Assembly: GCA_029933565.1 (NCBI GenBank)
Contig: JAOZNY010000161.1
Location: forward strand, 1 to 6,833
From: Bacteroidales bacterium
GTDB lineage: Bacteria > Bacteroidota > Bacteroidia > Bacteroidales > F082
DNA length: 6,833 nucleotides
Direction: 5' to 3'
Part shown: positions 1 through 5,608 of the stretch, in pieces
Layout: every line of letters starts with the position of its first letter
Numbering within the stretch: position 1 is the first letter of the stretch
Notes under the pieces: model-generated
Database searches by the model: none
What the model was told of the DNA's origin: nothing
Seen by the model: only the letters and a program-made list of their open reading frames with translations
Position numbers and translations under genes: made by a program

Positions 1-157
1 CACTAATTAGTAAGCCTATCTGCATTTCGTTTAAATGTAGCACAACAGCCATTTGGGGCATTGCCGGAGTTATGCTTGCAACACCCATAACAGCAATTAG
101 AGTAATACTGAAAATAACATACAGTTTCCTATTTTTTAACAAACTATCCTTTTTCAT
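1..157 (-). CDS. MFS transporter, N-terminal fragment (runs off the left edge)
   Basis: Reading the minus strand from an ATG at 157-155 gives an open frame of 52 residues that is still open at base 1. The protein begins with a short basic stretch (MKKDSLLKNRK), followed by a hydrophobic helix at about residues 12-30. Then comes a segment reading ITPAMPQMAVVLHL and NEMQIGLLIS. This 'xxPAxPxxxxxL' layout after the first helix, followed by 'xxxIGLLIS' opening the second helix, is characteristic of major facilitator superfamily drug or metabolite exporters. Its start codon overlaps the stop of the methyltransferase upstream (ATGA at 157-154), so the two are probably translationally coupled. Only the first helix and the start of the second are present, so substrate and direction of transport cannot be judged. 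MFS membership is likely but rests on a short segment. Confidence 0.75.
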   Translation of the reverse strand, partial: MKKDSLLKNRKLYVIFSITLIAVMGVASITPAMPQMAVVLHLNEMQIGLLIS

Positions 158-741
158 TTCTTTCCTATTAATCTGATTACAGCAGATTTTCCCTGATGGT
201 GTTCCCCTTCATTTAAATGAGACTCTTCTTTCCATATTTTCAACTCTGATAATTCGATAAAATCACTTTGAAGTTCTTCTTTAGAGAATAACATTTCCAC
301 TTTGCGTGGACCACCTGTATTATTATTAATTTGCTCTTTAGAAAAGCCCTCCAATATTACTGTTCCTTCTGGTTTTAAAAAACGAATGAGTTTTTTATGA
401 TTATCTTCTCTTAATAAGGTATGTGCATAAAACAAACCTATTACATCGAAAAAATCATTTGGATAATCAACGTCTTCAAAAGAAAATAGGTTATATGTGA
501 TTTCAACTTTGTTTTCAGAAACTAATTTTTTAGTTTTTTTTATGGCTTCAGAGCTACTATCAAAAGCATAAACTTTCCAACCTAATTTTGCAGCATATAC
601 AGCATTTCGTCCTTCACCTTCTGCAGGTAACAATATTTTACCGGCTTTGTGTTTTATTAATTCCTGACTAAAAAATTCATTGGGTTCTTTGCCATACACA
701 TATTCCTCCTGTGCATATCTTTCATTCCACATATTATTCAT
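154..741 (-). CDS. class I SAM-dependent methyltransferase (TehB/TPMT-like)
   Basis: This 195-residue protein, cytoplasmic by appearance, has the Rossmann methyltransferase layout. Motif I is at residues 36-47 (ILLPAEGEGRNA), the usual 'LDxGxGxGRNA' loop with P-A-E in place of D-x-G. The acidic residue expected to bind the ribose of SAM is D61 in VYAFDSSS. A motif IV/post-III region (FFDVIGLFYAH, then FLKPEGTVILEGF) follows at about 97-133. The N-terminus (MWNERYAQEEYVYGKEPNEFF) is typical of small soluble methyltransferases annotated near tellurite/thiopurine methyltransferases. The acceptor cannot be deduced; a small thiol, metalloid or phenolic compound would fit the family. Two starts are possible, ATG at 741 or the third codon after it (residue 4, MWNERY); homologues usually begin near the latter. 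The stop overlaps the MFS gene. The start lies one base after the stop codon of a decayed dioxygenase copy. Confidence 0.85.
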   Translation of the reverse strand: MNNMWNERYAQEEYVYGKEPNEFFSQELIKHKAGKILLPAEGEGRNAVYAAKLGWKVYAFDSSSEAIKKTKKLVSENKVEITYNLFSFEDVDYPNDFFDVIGLFYAHTLLREDNHKKLIRFLKPEGTVILEGFSKEQINNNTGGPRKVEMLFSKEELQSDFIELSELKIWKEESHLNEGEHHQGKSAVIRLIGKK

Positions 742-742
742 G

Positions 743-900
743 TTATAAAAATTTATATCCTGAAATTTTAACTGCCATAAGTGATCCTTTGCAATTTTTC
801 AAGCAGTATCGTTTGAAAACAGACATGCTATCACAAACAAAAATGCTAAATGTTTATTACTCAGATAACACTCTAATACGGTGGTAAATTTCGCAAAATA
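743..900 (-). pseudogene. remnant of a second LigB/DODA extradiol dioxygenase gene (3' end only)
   Basis: The gene-free stretch after the MarR gene aligns to the 3' end of the intact dioxygenase gene at 2658-2816. Positions 749-790 match 2664-2705 at 37 of 42 bases, including 21 identical bases in a row, and the stop codon TAA is kept at 745-743. Positions 829-885 match 2745-2801 at 38 of 57 bases. Between these blocks the offset shifts by one base, a net 1-nt loss that breaks the reading frame. Translated, the two blocks read KGSLMAVKISGYKFL against TGTLMGVKISGYKFG, and LECYLSNKHLAFLFVI against LESHPRSEHLVPLFVI. The conserved H-P-R part of the active-site region is therefore lost. Similarity fades near 890-900, and the rest of the gene is absent. 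Of the 19 differences in the second block, 14 have A/T in the remnant where the intact gene has G/C, as expected for decay. Confidence 0.85.
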
Positions 901-909
901 ATTAGTGCA

Positions 910-1368
910 TTATTGCTCTTCTTCTCTTATTTTATCCAACAACCTGTTAAATTCTTTAACTTCTACAGTCGTCAAATTATTAAGCAAAGTGTCAACTTTC
1001 TGCTCACAATTAAACATTTTATCAAGAAGCACTATACCCGATTTAGTAATTTTAACTGATTTTTGGCGTCTGTCTTTAGGATTTTCTATCCGACTAACCA
1101 AAGTTTTTTGAACTAATCTATCAACAATACGGCTTACATCTGAATCTTTGTCGAGCATGCGTTCTTTAATAAAATTAATGGAAAGAGGGGCTTCAGAACG
1201 AAAACCGCGCAATATTCTCAAAACATTGTACTGCTGTTCGGCAAGTCCGTGTTTTTTTAGTGATTGATAGAACTCGTAACTCAACTGTTTAGCAGTGTAA
1301 GTTAGATTTATCAATCCTTTGTGGTATTCGTTTCGAAATCTCCCTTTTATTTCATCTTCAATTTTCAT
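910..1368 (-). CDS. MarR-family transcriptional regulator
   Basis: This 152-residue protein has the length and layout of a MarR winged-helix dimer. An N-terminal helix for dimerisation covers about 1-40. The scaffold helix reads LAEQQYNVLRILRG (42-55). The recognition helix is about 74-88 (KDSDVSRIVDRLVQK), and the wing is ENPKDRRQKSVKIT (95-108) with the family's D-x-R pattern (here D99-R100-R101). A C-terminal dimerisation helix follows. The only cysteine seen is C120, in the C-terminal helix, so an OhrR-type N-terminal sensing cysteine is absent. MarR proteins next to quinone reductases and ring-cleaving enzymes commonly respond to phenols or quinones, and that is the inferred role here. 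The gene is the last of the tightly packed run, starting one base after the DoxX stop. The ATG at 1368 is the natural start. No convincing operator could be assigned to it inside the window. Confidence 0.9.
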   Translation of the reverse strand: MKIEDEIKGRFRNEYHKGLINLTYTAKQLSYEFYQSLKKHGLAEQQYNVLRILRGFRSEAPLSINFIKERMLDKDSDVSRIVDRLVQKTLVSRIENPKDRRQKSVKITKSGIVLLDKMFNCEQKVDTLLNNLTTVEVKEFNRLLDKIREEEQ

Positions 1369-1369
1369 T

Positions 1370-1726
1370 TTATTTCATTTTGAAAAACTCAGGTGTTCTT
1401 AAATAAAAACCTACCCATACTAAAACAAGTACAACACTTGGCATCATAATACTCATACCATCTGTCATGTGAATAATTATTGCACCACCCATGTACGAAC
1501 TAAGCAGTAAAGTACCAAATCTGTTGGTTTTGGGAAACAAAAATAATAAAGTTGAGCCTATTTCGCCTAATGCGATAATAATACGCCAGTCGGCTAATTT
1601 CATTTGTTCCATTTGTTCGGGGTTAAGAAACAATTTACTACTTGCACTGTATAAGTAAAGTGCTGTTAATAAACCGGCAATTACCCAACCGATAATTTTT
1701 CTGGTTTTTGAAATTTGTGTATTCAT
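1370..1726 (-). CDS. DoxX-family integral membrane protein
   Basis: This 118-residue protein has four predicted membrane helices at about 11-30, 48-65, 69-87 and 92-110, separated by short loops, which is the DoxX-like four-helix fold. The first helix ends in the family-typical YLYSASSKLF, and the first loop carries NPEQMEQMKLADWR. DoxX relatives act with quinones or thiols in the cytoplasmic membrane. The archaeal DoxDA is a thiosulfate:quinone oxidoreductase subunit, and the mycobacterial DoxX works with SodA and SseA in oxidative stress defence. Most stand-alone DoxX-like proteins of this size have no proven reaction. Here it lies between the QorB-like reductase (30-nt gap) and MarR (1-nt gap), so co-transcription is near certain. 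The context suggests a membrane partner for quinone redox chemistry. The family call is firm, the function is not. Confidence 0.85.
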   Translation of the reverse strand: MNTQISKTRKIIGWVIAGLLTALYLYSASSKLFLNPEQMEQMKLADWRIIIALGEIGSTLLFLFPKTNRFGTLLLSSYMGGAIIIHMTDGMSIMMPSVVLVLVWVGFYLRTPEFFKMK

Positions 1727-1756
1727 AATTTTAAAAATTTAAATTAATAATTCAAT

Positions 1757-2629
1757 TTATTTTTGAAATATTGTAGTTAAATAAGTTTTGACATTAGTTG
1801 GTTTTCTGCTTAATAATTGAGTGAAATCTTTACTTGTAACATCCATTGCATTCTCGCTGAATGCGACTGCAAAACCTGCTACCATTTTGATTGATTGCTC
1901 GGGTAAATTATGTTTAGCAAGTTCTTGTTTGTAGATTTCCACAGTGGGTGAGATATAGTTAATTTGTTTGCCTGCAATTTCAGTTAAATAACCTGCAATT
2001 TCGAAAAACGAAGCAGTTGTCTCTCCGCCAATGTTATAGGACTTGTTTTCGTGCCCTTCGCTTGTAAGCACATTTGCAAGGGCTTCGGCTATTTCATTTC
2101 GTAAAGCAAAATTAACTTTACCTTCTCCTGCCGGTAGAAAAATAGTTTGTGTTTCTAATACATTATGTCCGATAAAATCTGTAATCATGTCCATGTAGAA
2201 CCCATTTTTAAATAAGGTGTATGGAATTCCACAATTAGCAAGATGATCTTCTGTTTCAACATGATCTTTAGCAATAAACCACAAAGCAGAATTTGGGTCA
2301 TCTTTCTGACGAATAAAACTGGTGTAAATAATATGTTTCACATCAGTTTCTCTGGCAGCATTTATAGCATTTATATGCTGGTTTGCTCTATTTTCCATCT
2401 CGTTTGATGAAATAAGCAACATTTTATCAATCCCTTGACAAGCTTTAACCATCGACTGGTAATCATCGTAATTGCCAAAGCGTACTTCAACGCCTTTTTC
2501 TTTCAGAACATTTGCCTTTTCGCCGTTTCTGGCTAGTGCCACTATATTTGTTGCCAGATTCTTTTTGAGTAAAAACTCAATGGTTGCACTTCCTAAGTGT
2601 CCGGTTGAACCTGTTATTAAAATCTTCAT
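1757..2629 (-). CDS. NmrA/QorB-like NAD(P)-binding SDR, probable NAD(P)H:quinone oxidoreductase
   Basis: This 290-residue atypical short-chain dehydrogenase opens with the dinucleotide-binding GSTGHLG at residues 7-13. R34 in ALARN is placed to contact the 2'-phosphate of NADPH. Further matches to E. coli QorB (YtfG), recalled rather than searched, are GVEVRFGNYDD (46-56), KMLLISSNE (69-77), QHINAINAARETDVKHIIYTS (84-104), GIPYTLFKNGFYMD and the GHENKSYNIGG stretch. As in QorB and NmrA-type proteins, there is no classical YxxxK catalytic pair. QorB reduces quinones with NADPH in the cytosol, and a quinone or redox-sensing role is inferred here. The gene starts 28 nt after the dioxygenase and ends 30 nt before DoxX. 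It may reduce quinones formed from the catechols that the neighbouring dioxygenase handles. A pure NADPH sensor (NmrA-like) is the alternative. Confidence 0.85.
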   Translation of the reverse strand: MKILITGSTGHLGSATIEFLLKKNLATNIVALARNGEKANVLKEKGVEVRFGNYDDYQSMVKACQGIDKMLLISSNEMENRANQHINAINAARETDVKHIIYTSFIRQKDDPNSALWFIAKDHVETEDHLANCGIPYTLFKNGFYMDMITDFIGHNVLETQTIFLPAGEGKVNFALRNEIAEALANVLTSEGHENKSYNIGGETTASFFEIAGYLTEIAGKQINYISPTVEIYKQELAKHNLPEQSIKMVAGFAVAFSENAMDVTSKDFTQLLSRKPTNVKTYLTTIFQK

Positions 2630-2657
2630 AATTTTTATTTTTTTAATAGTTTACATA

Positions 2658-3479
2658 TTATCCAAATTTATATCCTGAAATTTTTACTCCCATTAGTGTT
2701 CCTGTGTAATCAATCATTCCAATGTCATTTCCGGCAGCCCCTGCAATCACAAACAAAGGCACCAAATGCTCACTTCTCGGATGGCTCTCCAATGCGGCAG
2801 GGGCTTTTTGCCAATTCATCAGAGCAAAATTTCTTTTATTTATATTAGAGTTTAATACTGTTTTTGAAAGCCAGTTGTCAAACTTTTCTGAATTTACAAT
2901 TGTATTTGAACTTCCTGACATAAAACCTCGCATATTGTGATAACTCATGCCAGAACCAATAATCAACACCCCTTCATTACGCAAAGGTTCGAGCACTTTA
3001 CCAAGATTTATATGCGTTTCAGGATCAAGCGTTTTTACCAACGAAAGTTGGACAACAGGAATTTCAGGTTTAGGAAAAGCAATCATAAAAGGCACAAACG
3101 TTCCATGGTCAAAGCCGCGGTCATATTCTCTTTTTGTTATAAAACCGCTTGCTTTAATAAGATTTTCAATCTGTTCAGCCAATTCGGGATTACCGGAAGC
3201 CGACCAGCTTAAATGATAAGTTGATTCAGGGAAACCATAATAATCATAAAGCAAAGGCGGATTTGAACCGAAATGAACAGTTGGCAAATCTTCTTCCCAA
3301 TGAGCAGAAATAACAAGAATTGCTTTTATTTTTTGACTGTATTGCTGTCCAAGGTTTTCAAGGTATTCTTTTAATTTACCATAACTTACGGGGTCGCCAA
3401 AGGCATCGTCCATAATATGCCATGGCCCACCTCCGTGAGGAATGTAAAAGACTGGTAACTTAGTACTTTTGTATTCCAA
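2658..3479 (-). CDS. LigB-family extradiol dioxygenase (4,5-DOPA dioxygenase type)
   Basis: This 273-residue protein belongs to the class III ring-opening dioxygenases related to E. coli YgiD and plant DODA, which cleave catechols next to the hydroxyl pair. Conserved histidines are visible: H15 in IPHGGGPW, H60 in VISAHWE, H125 in RGFDHGTFVPF, H181 in GSGMSYHN, and H233/H238 in ESHPRSEHLVPL. H15, H60 and one of the C-terminal pair are the likely metal ligands; H125 and H181 line the active site. The HGGGP form of the first motif replaces the HGSP seen in YgiD. The start is a TTG at 3479: an in-frame TGA lies two codons upstream at 3485-3483, and the first ATG (residue 23) would delete the first histidine. 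It follows the CDGSH gene by 16 nt. The true substrate is unknown. A decayed copy of the 3' end lies at 743-900. Confidence 0.88.
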   Translation of the reverse strand: MEYKSTKLPVFYIPHGGGPWHIMDDAFGDPVSYGKLKEYLENLGQQYSQKIKAILVISAHWEEDLPTVHFGSNPPLLYDYYGFPESTYHLSWSASGNPELAEQIENLIKASGFITKREYDRGFDHGTFVPFMIAFPKPEIPVVQLSLVKTLDPETHINLGKVLEPLRNEGVLIIGSGMSYHNMRGFMSGSSNTIVNSEKFDNWLSKTVLNSNINKRNFALMNWQKAPAALESHPRSEHLVPLFVIAGAAGNDIGMIDYTGTLMGVKISGYKFG

Positions 3480-3485
3480 ATTTCA
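3477..3485 (-). other. TTG start and upstream stop of the dioxygenase gene
   Basis: On the minus strand the order is TGA (3485-3483), AAT, TTG (3479-3477). The stop closes the frame, so translation must start at TTG or AAT or further inside. Only TTG keeps H15, and it gives the N-terminus length expected for the family. No clear Shine-Dalgarno sequence precedes it; the spacer reads mostly A and T. Confidence 0.6.
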
Positions 3486-3495
3486 AAAATTAAAT

Positions 3496-3732
3496 CTATA
3501 ATTCTGCATGAGCTCCATCGCAAAATGCTCCATTTTTTGAATGTTTACAGCCACAAAGTGCCACTTTCTTTTTTTCTTCAATTTCCACTTTTTCTGGTGT
3601 AAACTCACTTCCTTTATGCGAGCCGTCACAAAAGGGTTGATTATTACTTCTTCCACATGAACACCAATAATATGTTCCGGGTTCTAAATCTAGCACATAA
3701 GGTGCTTTTTGTGCAATTTTTGGTTCTTCCAT
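3496..3732 (-). CDS. tandem CDGSH iron-sulfur protein (mitoNEET-like)
   Basis: This 78-residue soluble protein carries two complete CDGSH motifs. The first is C24-x-C26 ... C35-D-G-S-H39, and the second is C60-x-C62 ... C71-D-G-A-H75. Each three-Cys, one-His set binds a [2Fe-2S] cluster. The two-motif form corresponds to the CISD3/Miner2-type architecture common in bacteria. Such proteins transfer electrons or clusters and respond to oxidants, but the bacterial partners are generally unknown. The basic link between motifs (EKVEIEEKKKVAL) is typical. The gene lies 41 nt after the small membrane-protein gene and 16 nt before the dioxygenase. It could therefore help maintain the iron or redox state of the dioxygenase or the thiol enzymes upstream, which is inference. 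The start ATG at 3732 gives the usual short N-terminal tail. All ligands are present, so an active cluster protein is expected. Confidence 0.93.
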   Translation of the reverse strand: MEEPKIAQKAPYVLDLEPGTYYWCSCGRSNNQPFCDGSHKGSEFTPEKVEIEEKKKVALCGCKHSKNGAFCDGAHAEL

Positions 3733-3747
3733 ATTTCTAAATTTTAT

Positions 3748-3764
3748 GCTGATAATTAATCAGC
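3748..3764. repeat. short hairpin between membrane-protein and CDGSH genes
   Basis: GCTGAT and ATCAGC form six-base-pair arms around a five-base loop (AATTA). The hairpin starts ten bases after the 74-residue protein gene ends and is followed on the transcript by ATAAAATTT. It may be a weak attenuator or an RNA-processing site within the operon. It is short and lacks a strong T-run, so terminator function is doubtful. Confidence 0.35.
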
Positions 3765-3773
3765 GGTTAATAA

Positions 3774-3998
3774 TTATTTGATTTTTTCTTCCAGTTTGTC
3801 TAATCGGTCGTTTGCTCCGTGAATCATCATTGTAACACGTACAAACGGCATTGCCAACAACAGCAAGGCAATCGAAATAAGTATGTTAAACACATCAAAA
3901 TTTACGATATTCATGATAATACCTGCTAAGCCAATTAAGGCTGCAATAATTCCTCCCGGAACGCCAAGAGGACATCTTAATTTTTTCTTTTCTTCCAT
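3774..3998 (-). CDS. small two-helix membrane protein of unknown function
   Basis: I do not recognise a named family for this 74-residue protein. It begins with a charged stretch (MEEKKKLR), then CPLGVPGG. Two hydrophobic helices follow at about 15-31 and 34-53, joined by NFDVF. A C-terminal amphipathic or coiled-coil tail ends in NDRLDKLEEKIK. The one cysteine (C9) sits just ahead of the first helix. Positive charge at the N-terminus predicts both ends in the cytoplasm. The gene lies 18 nt after the thioredoxin-like gene and 41 nt before the CDGSH gene, with the same direction, so it is almost certainly expressed with them. A membrane anchor or scaffold for the soluble redox proteins is one reading of the layout, without direct support. 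The ORF is convincing because of its context, start ATG and clear membrane topology. Confidence 0.8.
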   Translation of the reverse strand: MEEKKKLRCPLGVPGGIIAALIGLAGIIMNIVNFDVFNILISIALLLLAMPFVRVTMMIHGANDRLDKLEEKIK

Positions 3999-4016
3999 TA
4001 TTTTTAAATTTTTTGA

Positions 4017-4280
4017 TTAATATTTATTCAGTTTGTTAATTAATTCTTCTTTTGTAGGAACACTTCTAAAAACTATTTCGTTGTCAATCAACATAGTTGG
4101 AACTGCATGTATTCCTAATTTCATTGTTCTGAACATCCCGAGAGGAGAATTAGCAAGACTTGTTTTAAAGTCAAACTTATCTACAAATTCAGGTAAAACT
4201 TCACTGAGCATTTTCTTTAAAGTTCTACAATTTGGACAAGTTAATGTGTAAAACACCTCAATTTTAATTTTATTTACCAT
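4017..4280 (-). CDS. small thioredoxin/glutaredoxin-like protein (CPNC)
   Basis: This 87-residue protein has the minimal thioredoxin fold. Strand IKIEVFY (5-11) is followed by the redox motif C15-P-N-C18, a long helix, and the cis-proline loop AVPT with P61. The last strand and helix read MLIDNEIVFRSVPTKEELINKLNKY. Thin thioredoxins of this kind exchange disulfides with partners in the cytosol and often pair with peroxiredoxins or thioredoxin reductase. No signal peptide is seen. The peroxiredoxin-like gene 107 nt upstream is the obvious candidate partner, to be reduced by this protein; that is inference. The gap before it is the largest inside the cluster and holds two inverted repeats, so a secondary promoter or regulation is possible. 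ATG at 4280 is the natural start. Glutaredoxin-like versus thioredoxin-like cannot be separated by eye. Confidence 0.88.
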   Translation of the reverse strand: MVNKIKIEVFYTLTCPNCRTLKKMLSEVLPEFVDKFDFKTSLANSPLGMFRTMKLGIHAVPTMLIDNEIVFRSVPTKEELINKLNKY

Positions 4281-4281
4281 A

Positions 4282-4294
4282 ACTAAAGTTTAGT
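4282..4294. repeat. 13-bp palindrome directly upstream of the thioredoxin-like gene
   Basis: ACTAAA-G-TTTAGT is a perfect inverted repeat with one central base, placed one base upstream of the ATG. A single-base loop cannot form an RNA hairpin, so if functional it would be a protein-binding site over the ribosome-entry region. Chance in AT-rich DNA is a real alternative. Confidence 0.35.
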
Positions 4295-4298
4295 AGTG

Positions 4299-4372
4299 TT
4301 GCATTATAATAAGATTGATTTTTACTCTCATTACAAGTACTCCAGTATTTTTTATTTCAAATATTAATGCAA
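4299..4372. repeat. inverted 8-bp repeats TTGCATTA / TAATGCAA in the gap before the thioredoxin-like gene
   Basis: TTGCATTA at 4299-4306 and TAATGCAA at 4365-4372 are perfect inverted copies about 66 bases apart, together spanning most of the 107-nt gap. The first sits in TGTTGCATTATAA, which resembles one half of the palindrome at 5596-5615 (TGTTGCA plus TATAA). The gap otherwise holds no recognised gene and no clear TAnnTTTG promoter box. Confidence 0.35.
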
Positions 4373-4387
4373 TGGATTTAATTTAAT

Positions 4388-4897
4388 TTATAATTGGTTT
4401 AAAATATCTTTAATACTTGATCTTTTTACATAATTACGGTCAAAATGTCTCCATTTAATTATACCATCTTGCCCAATAATATAAGTTGCTGGTACTGGTA
4501 GAGTTTGAGAATTATCTGACTGGGCATTTTTAAGATCTGCTCTCAATATTGTATTGTACATAATTCTAAGCCCTTTGCTGGGCAGAAATGCTACATCAAA
4601 GTCTTCCATTATCTTGTAATTTTCATCATAAATCACAGGAATAGTAATGTTTGTTTTTAAGAATGTCTTTTGTATGTTTTCTTGTTTTTCGGGTGTTATT
4701 AATAAAATAGAAGCCCCTTTAGTTTCTATTTCTTTAAGACCATTTTGTAACTTTTTCAAATGTGGCATACATACAGGACACCATTGACCTCTATAAAAAA
4801 CAATTACTACTTTTCCTTTTTTTAATAGTTCATATAATTGAATCTTGCGGTAATCTTGGTCAGTAGTTTCAAAGTTTTTTACTTTGTAACCAACCAT
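4388..4897 (-). CDS. peroxiredoxin-like AhpC/TSA-family protein (CPVC)
   Basis: This 169-residue thioredoxin-fold protein has the block VVIVFYRGQWCPVCMPHLKK at 30-49, with C40 and C43. The YRGxWCPxC form marks the PRX-like2 branch rather than typical 2-Cys AhpC or Bcp; the Thr usually three residues before the peroxidatic Cys is replaced by G37. Later family blocks are SILLITPEKQENI (63-75), IPVIYDENYKIMEDFDVAF (86-104) and LPVPATYIIGQDGIIKWRHFDRNY (133-156). The middle insert (about 105-132) is typical of this branch. A cytosolic thiol peroxidase or disulfide reductase is expected. No signal peptide is present. It lies 44 nt after YceI and 107 nt before the small thioredoxin-like gene, its likely electron donor. 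A resA-like thiol-disulfide reductase is the alternative, but the lack of a membrane anchor argues against it. Confidence 0.88.
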   Translation of the reverse strand: MVGYKVKNFETTDQDYRKIQLYELLKKGKVVIVFYRGQWCPVCMPHLKKLQNGLKEIETKGASILLITPEKQENIQKTFLKTNITIPVIYDENYKIMEDFDVAFLPSKGLRIMYNTILRADLKNAQSDNSQTLPVPATYIIGQDGIIKWRHFDRNYVKRSSIKDILNQL

Positions 4898-4941
4898 TAA
4901 ACCATTACATTCTTTTTACTGTTTTCATATTATTTGGATAT

Positions 4942-5538
4942 TTAATTTTGGAGTTTGATAAGTTCAACATTACAAATAATTGTTACTTCCTCTCCAATCA
5001 GCATTCCACCTGTATCCATGACAGAGTTGTATTTTAACCCATAGTCTGTTCTGTCAATTACAGCTGTAATTTTAAATCCCGCTTTTACATTGCCGTAAGG
5101 ATCCTTTATTGTTCCTCCATACTTTATATCTAATATCACTTCTTTGGTAATACCGTGCAAAGAAAGGTCTCCTGTTAATTGATATTGGTGCTCGCCCGCT
5201 TTTTTCATTTCCTTACTTAAAAAGGTGACTTTAGGATATTTTTCAACATCAAAAAAATCTGCCGAACGCAAATGCTTATCCCTCTCTTCATTGTCTGTGT
5301 CTATACTTTTTACAGTTATTGAAAAATCAATTTTTGCATCTGAGAAATCTTCCTTTCTTGTTACAACAGTTCCCTCATATTCTTGAAACTGGCCTGACAC
5401 TTCTGAAATTACCATATGAGCAACATCAAATTGAATTTTTGAATGAGCTTTATCAAAGCTCCATTTTGTTTCTTCCTGCGCACTTACTGAATAAATGACA
5501 AGGAATAAAATGCTTAAAAATAATACTGTTTTTTTCAT
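4942..5538 (-). CDS. secreted YceI-family lipid-binding protein
   Basis: This 198-residue protein begins with a signal peptide (KK, then a hydrophobic core at about 4-17) and a likely cleavage after VSA at residue 20. The mature part is the YceI lipocalin-like barrel: WSFDKAHSKIQFDVAHMV (26-43), VSGQF (47-51), DKHLRSADFFDVEKYPKVTF (87-106), LTGDLSLHGITKEVILD (121-137) and the closing AGFKITAVIDRTDYGLKYN (153-171). YceI proteins bind polyisoprenoids or other amphiphiles such as quinones, and act in the periplasm. The gene is the first after the predicted promoter (5578-5608) and palindrome, so it probably leads the operon. As a quinone or isoprenoid carrier it would fit with the quinone and catechol enzymes downstream, which is inference. 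The start ATG at 5538 is set by the signal peptide. The family call is firm. Confidence 0.94.
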   Translation of the reverse strand: MKKTVLFLSILFLVIYSVSAQEETKWSFDKAHSKIQFDVAHMVISEVSGQFQEYEGTVVTRKEDFSDAKIDFSITVKSIDTDNEERDKHLRSADFFDVEKYPKVTFLSKEMKKAGEHQYQLTGDLSLHGITKEVILDIKYGGTIKDPYGNVKAGFKITAVIDRTDYGLKYNSVMDTGGMLIGEEVTIICNVELIKLQN

Positions 5539-5577
5539 TGTTATACATATTAAAAGTTAGTAAAAGATTTATTGGCG

Positions 5578-5608
5578 CAAAAATACGTTAAAACATTATA
5601 TGTTGCAA
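5578..5608 (-). promoter_or_regulatory. predicted Bacteroidota-type promoter of the YceI operon
   Basis: On the minus strand, TTG (5608-5606) is separated by 20 bases from TATTTTTG (5585-5578). This matches the Bacteroidota -33 TTG and -7 TAnnTTTG pattern with normal spacing. Transcription would begin a few bases further on, leaving a leader of roughly 35 bases before the YceI ATG. The -33 box lies inside the palindrome at 5596-5615. Confidence 0.65.

Noticed and set aside
905..1111. Plus-strand open frame of 68 codons opposite MarR
   Set aside because: It overlaps a clear MarR gene in antisense, has Ser/Leu-rich composition typical of a shadow frame, and matches no family.
749..2684. The 21-bp direct repeat as a mobile-element target duplication or recombination site
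   Set aside because: It is the most conserved part of a longer gene-remnant alignment that includes the stop codon, so gene duplication explains it better.
2472..3216. Several plus-strand open frames opposite the QorB-like and dioxygenase genes
   Set aside because: All are antisense to genes with complete family motifs, overlap each other in different frames, and show no domain or upstream signal.
4033..4251. Plus-strand open frame of 72 codons opposite the thioredoxin-like gene
   Set aside because: Antisense shadow of a gene with an intact CPNC motif and cis-proline.
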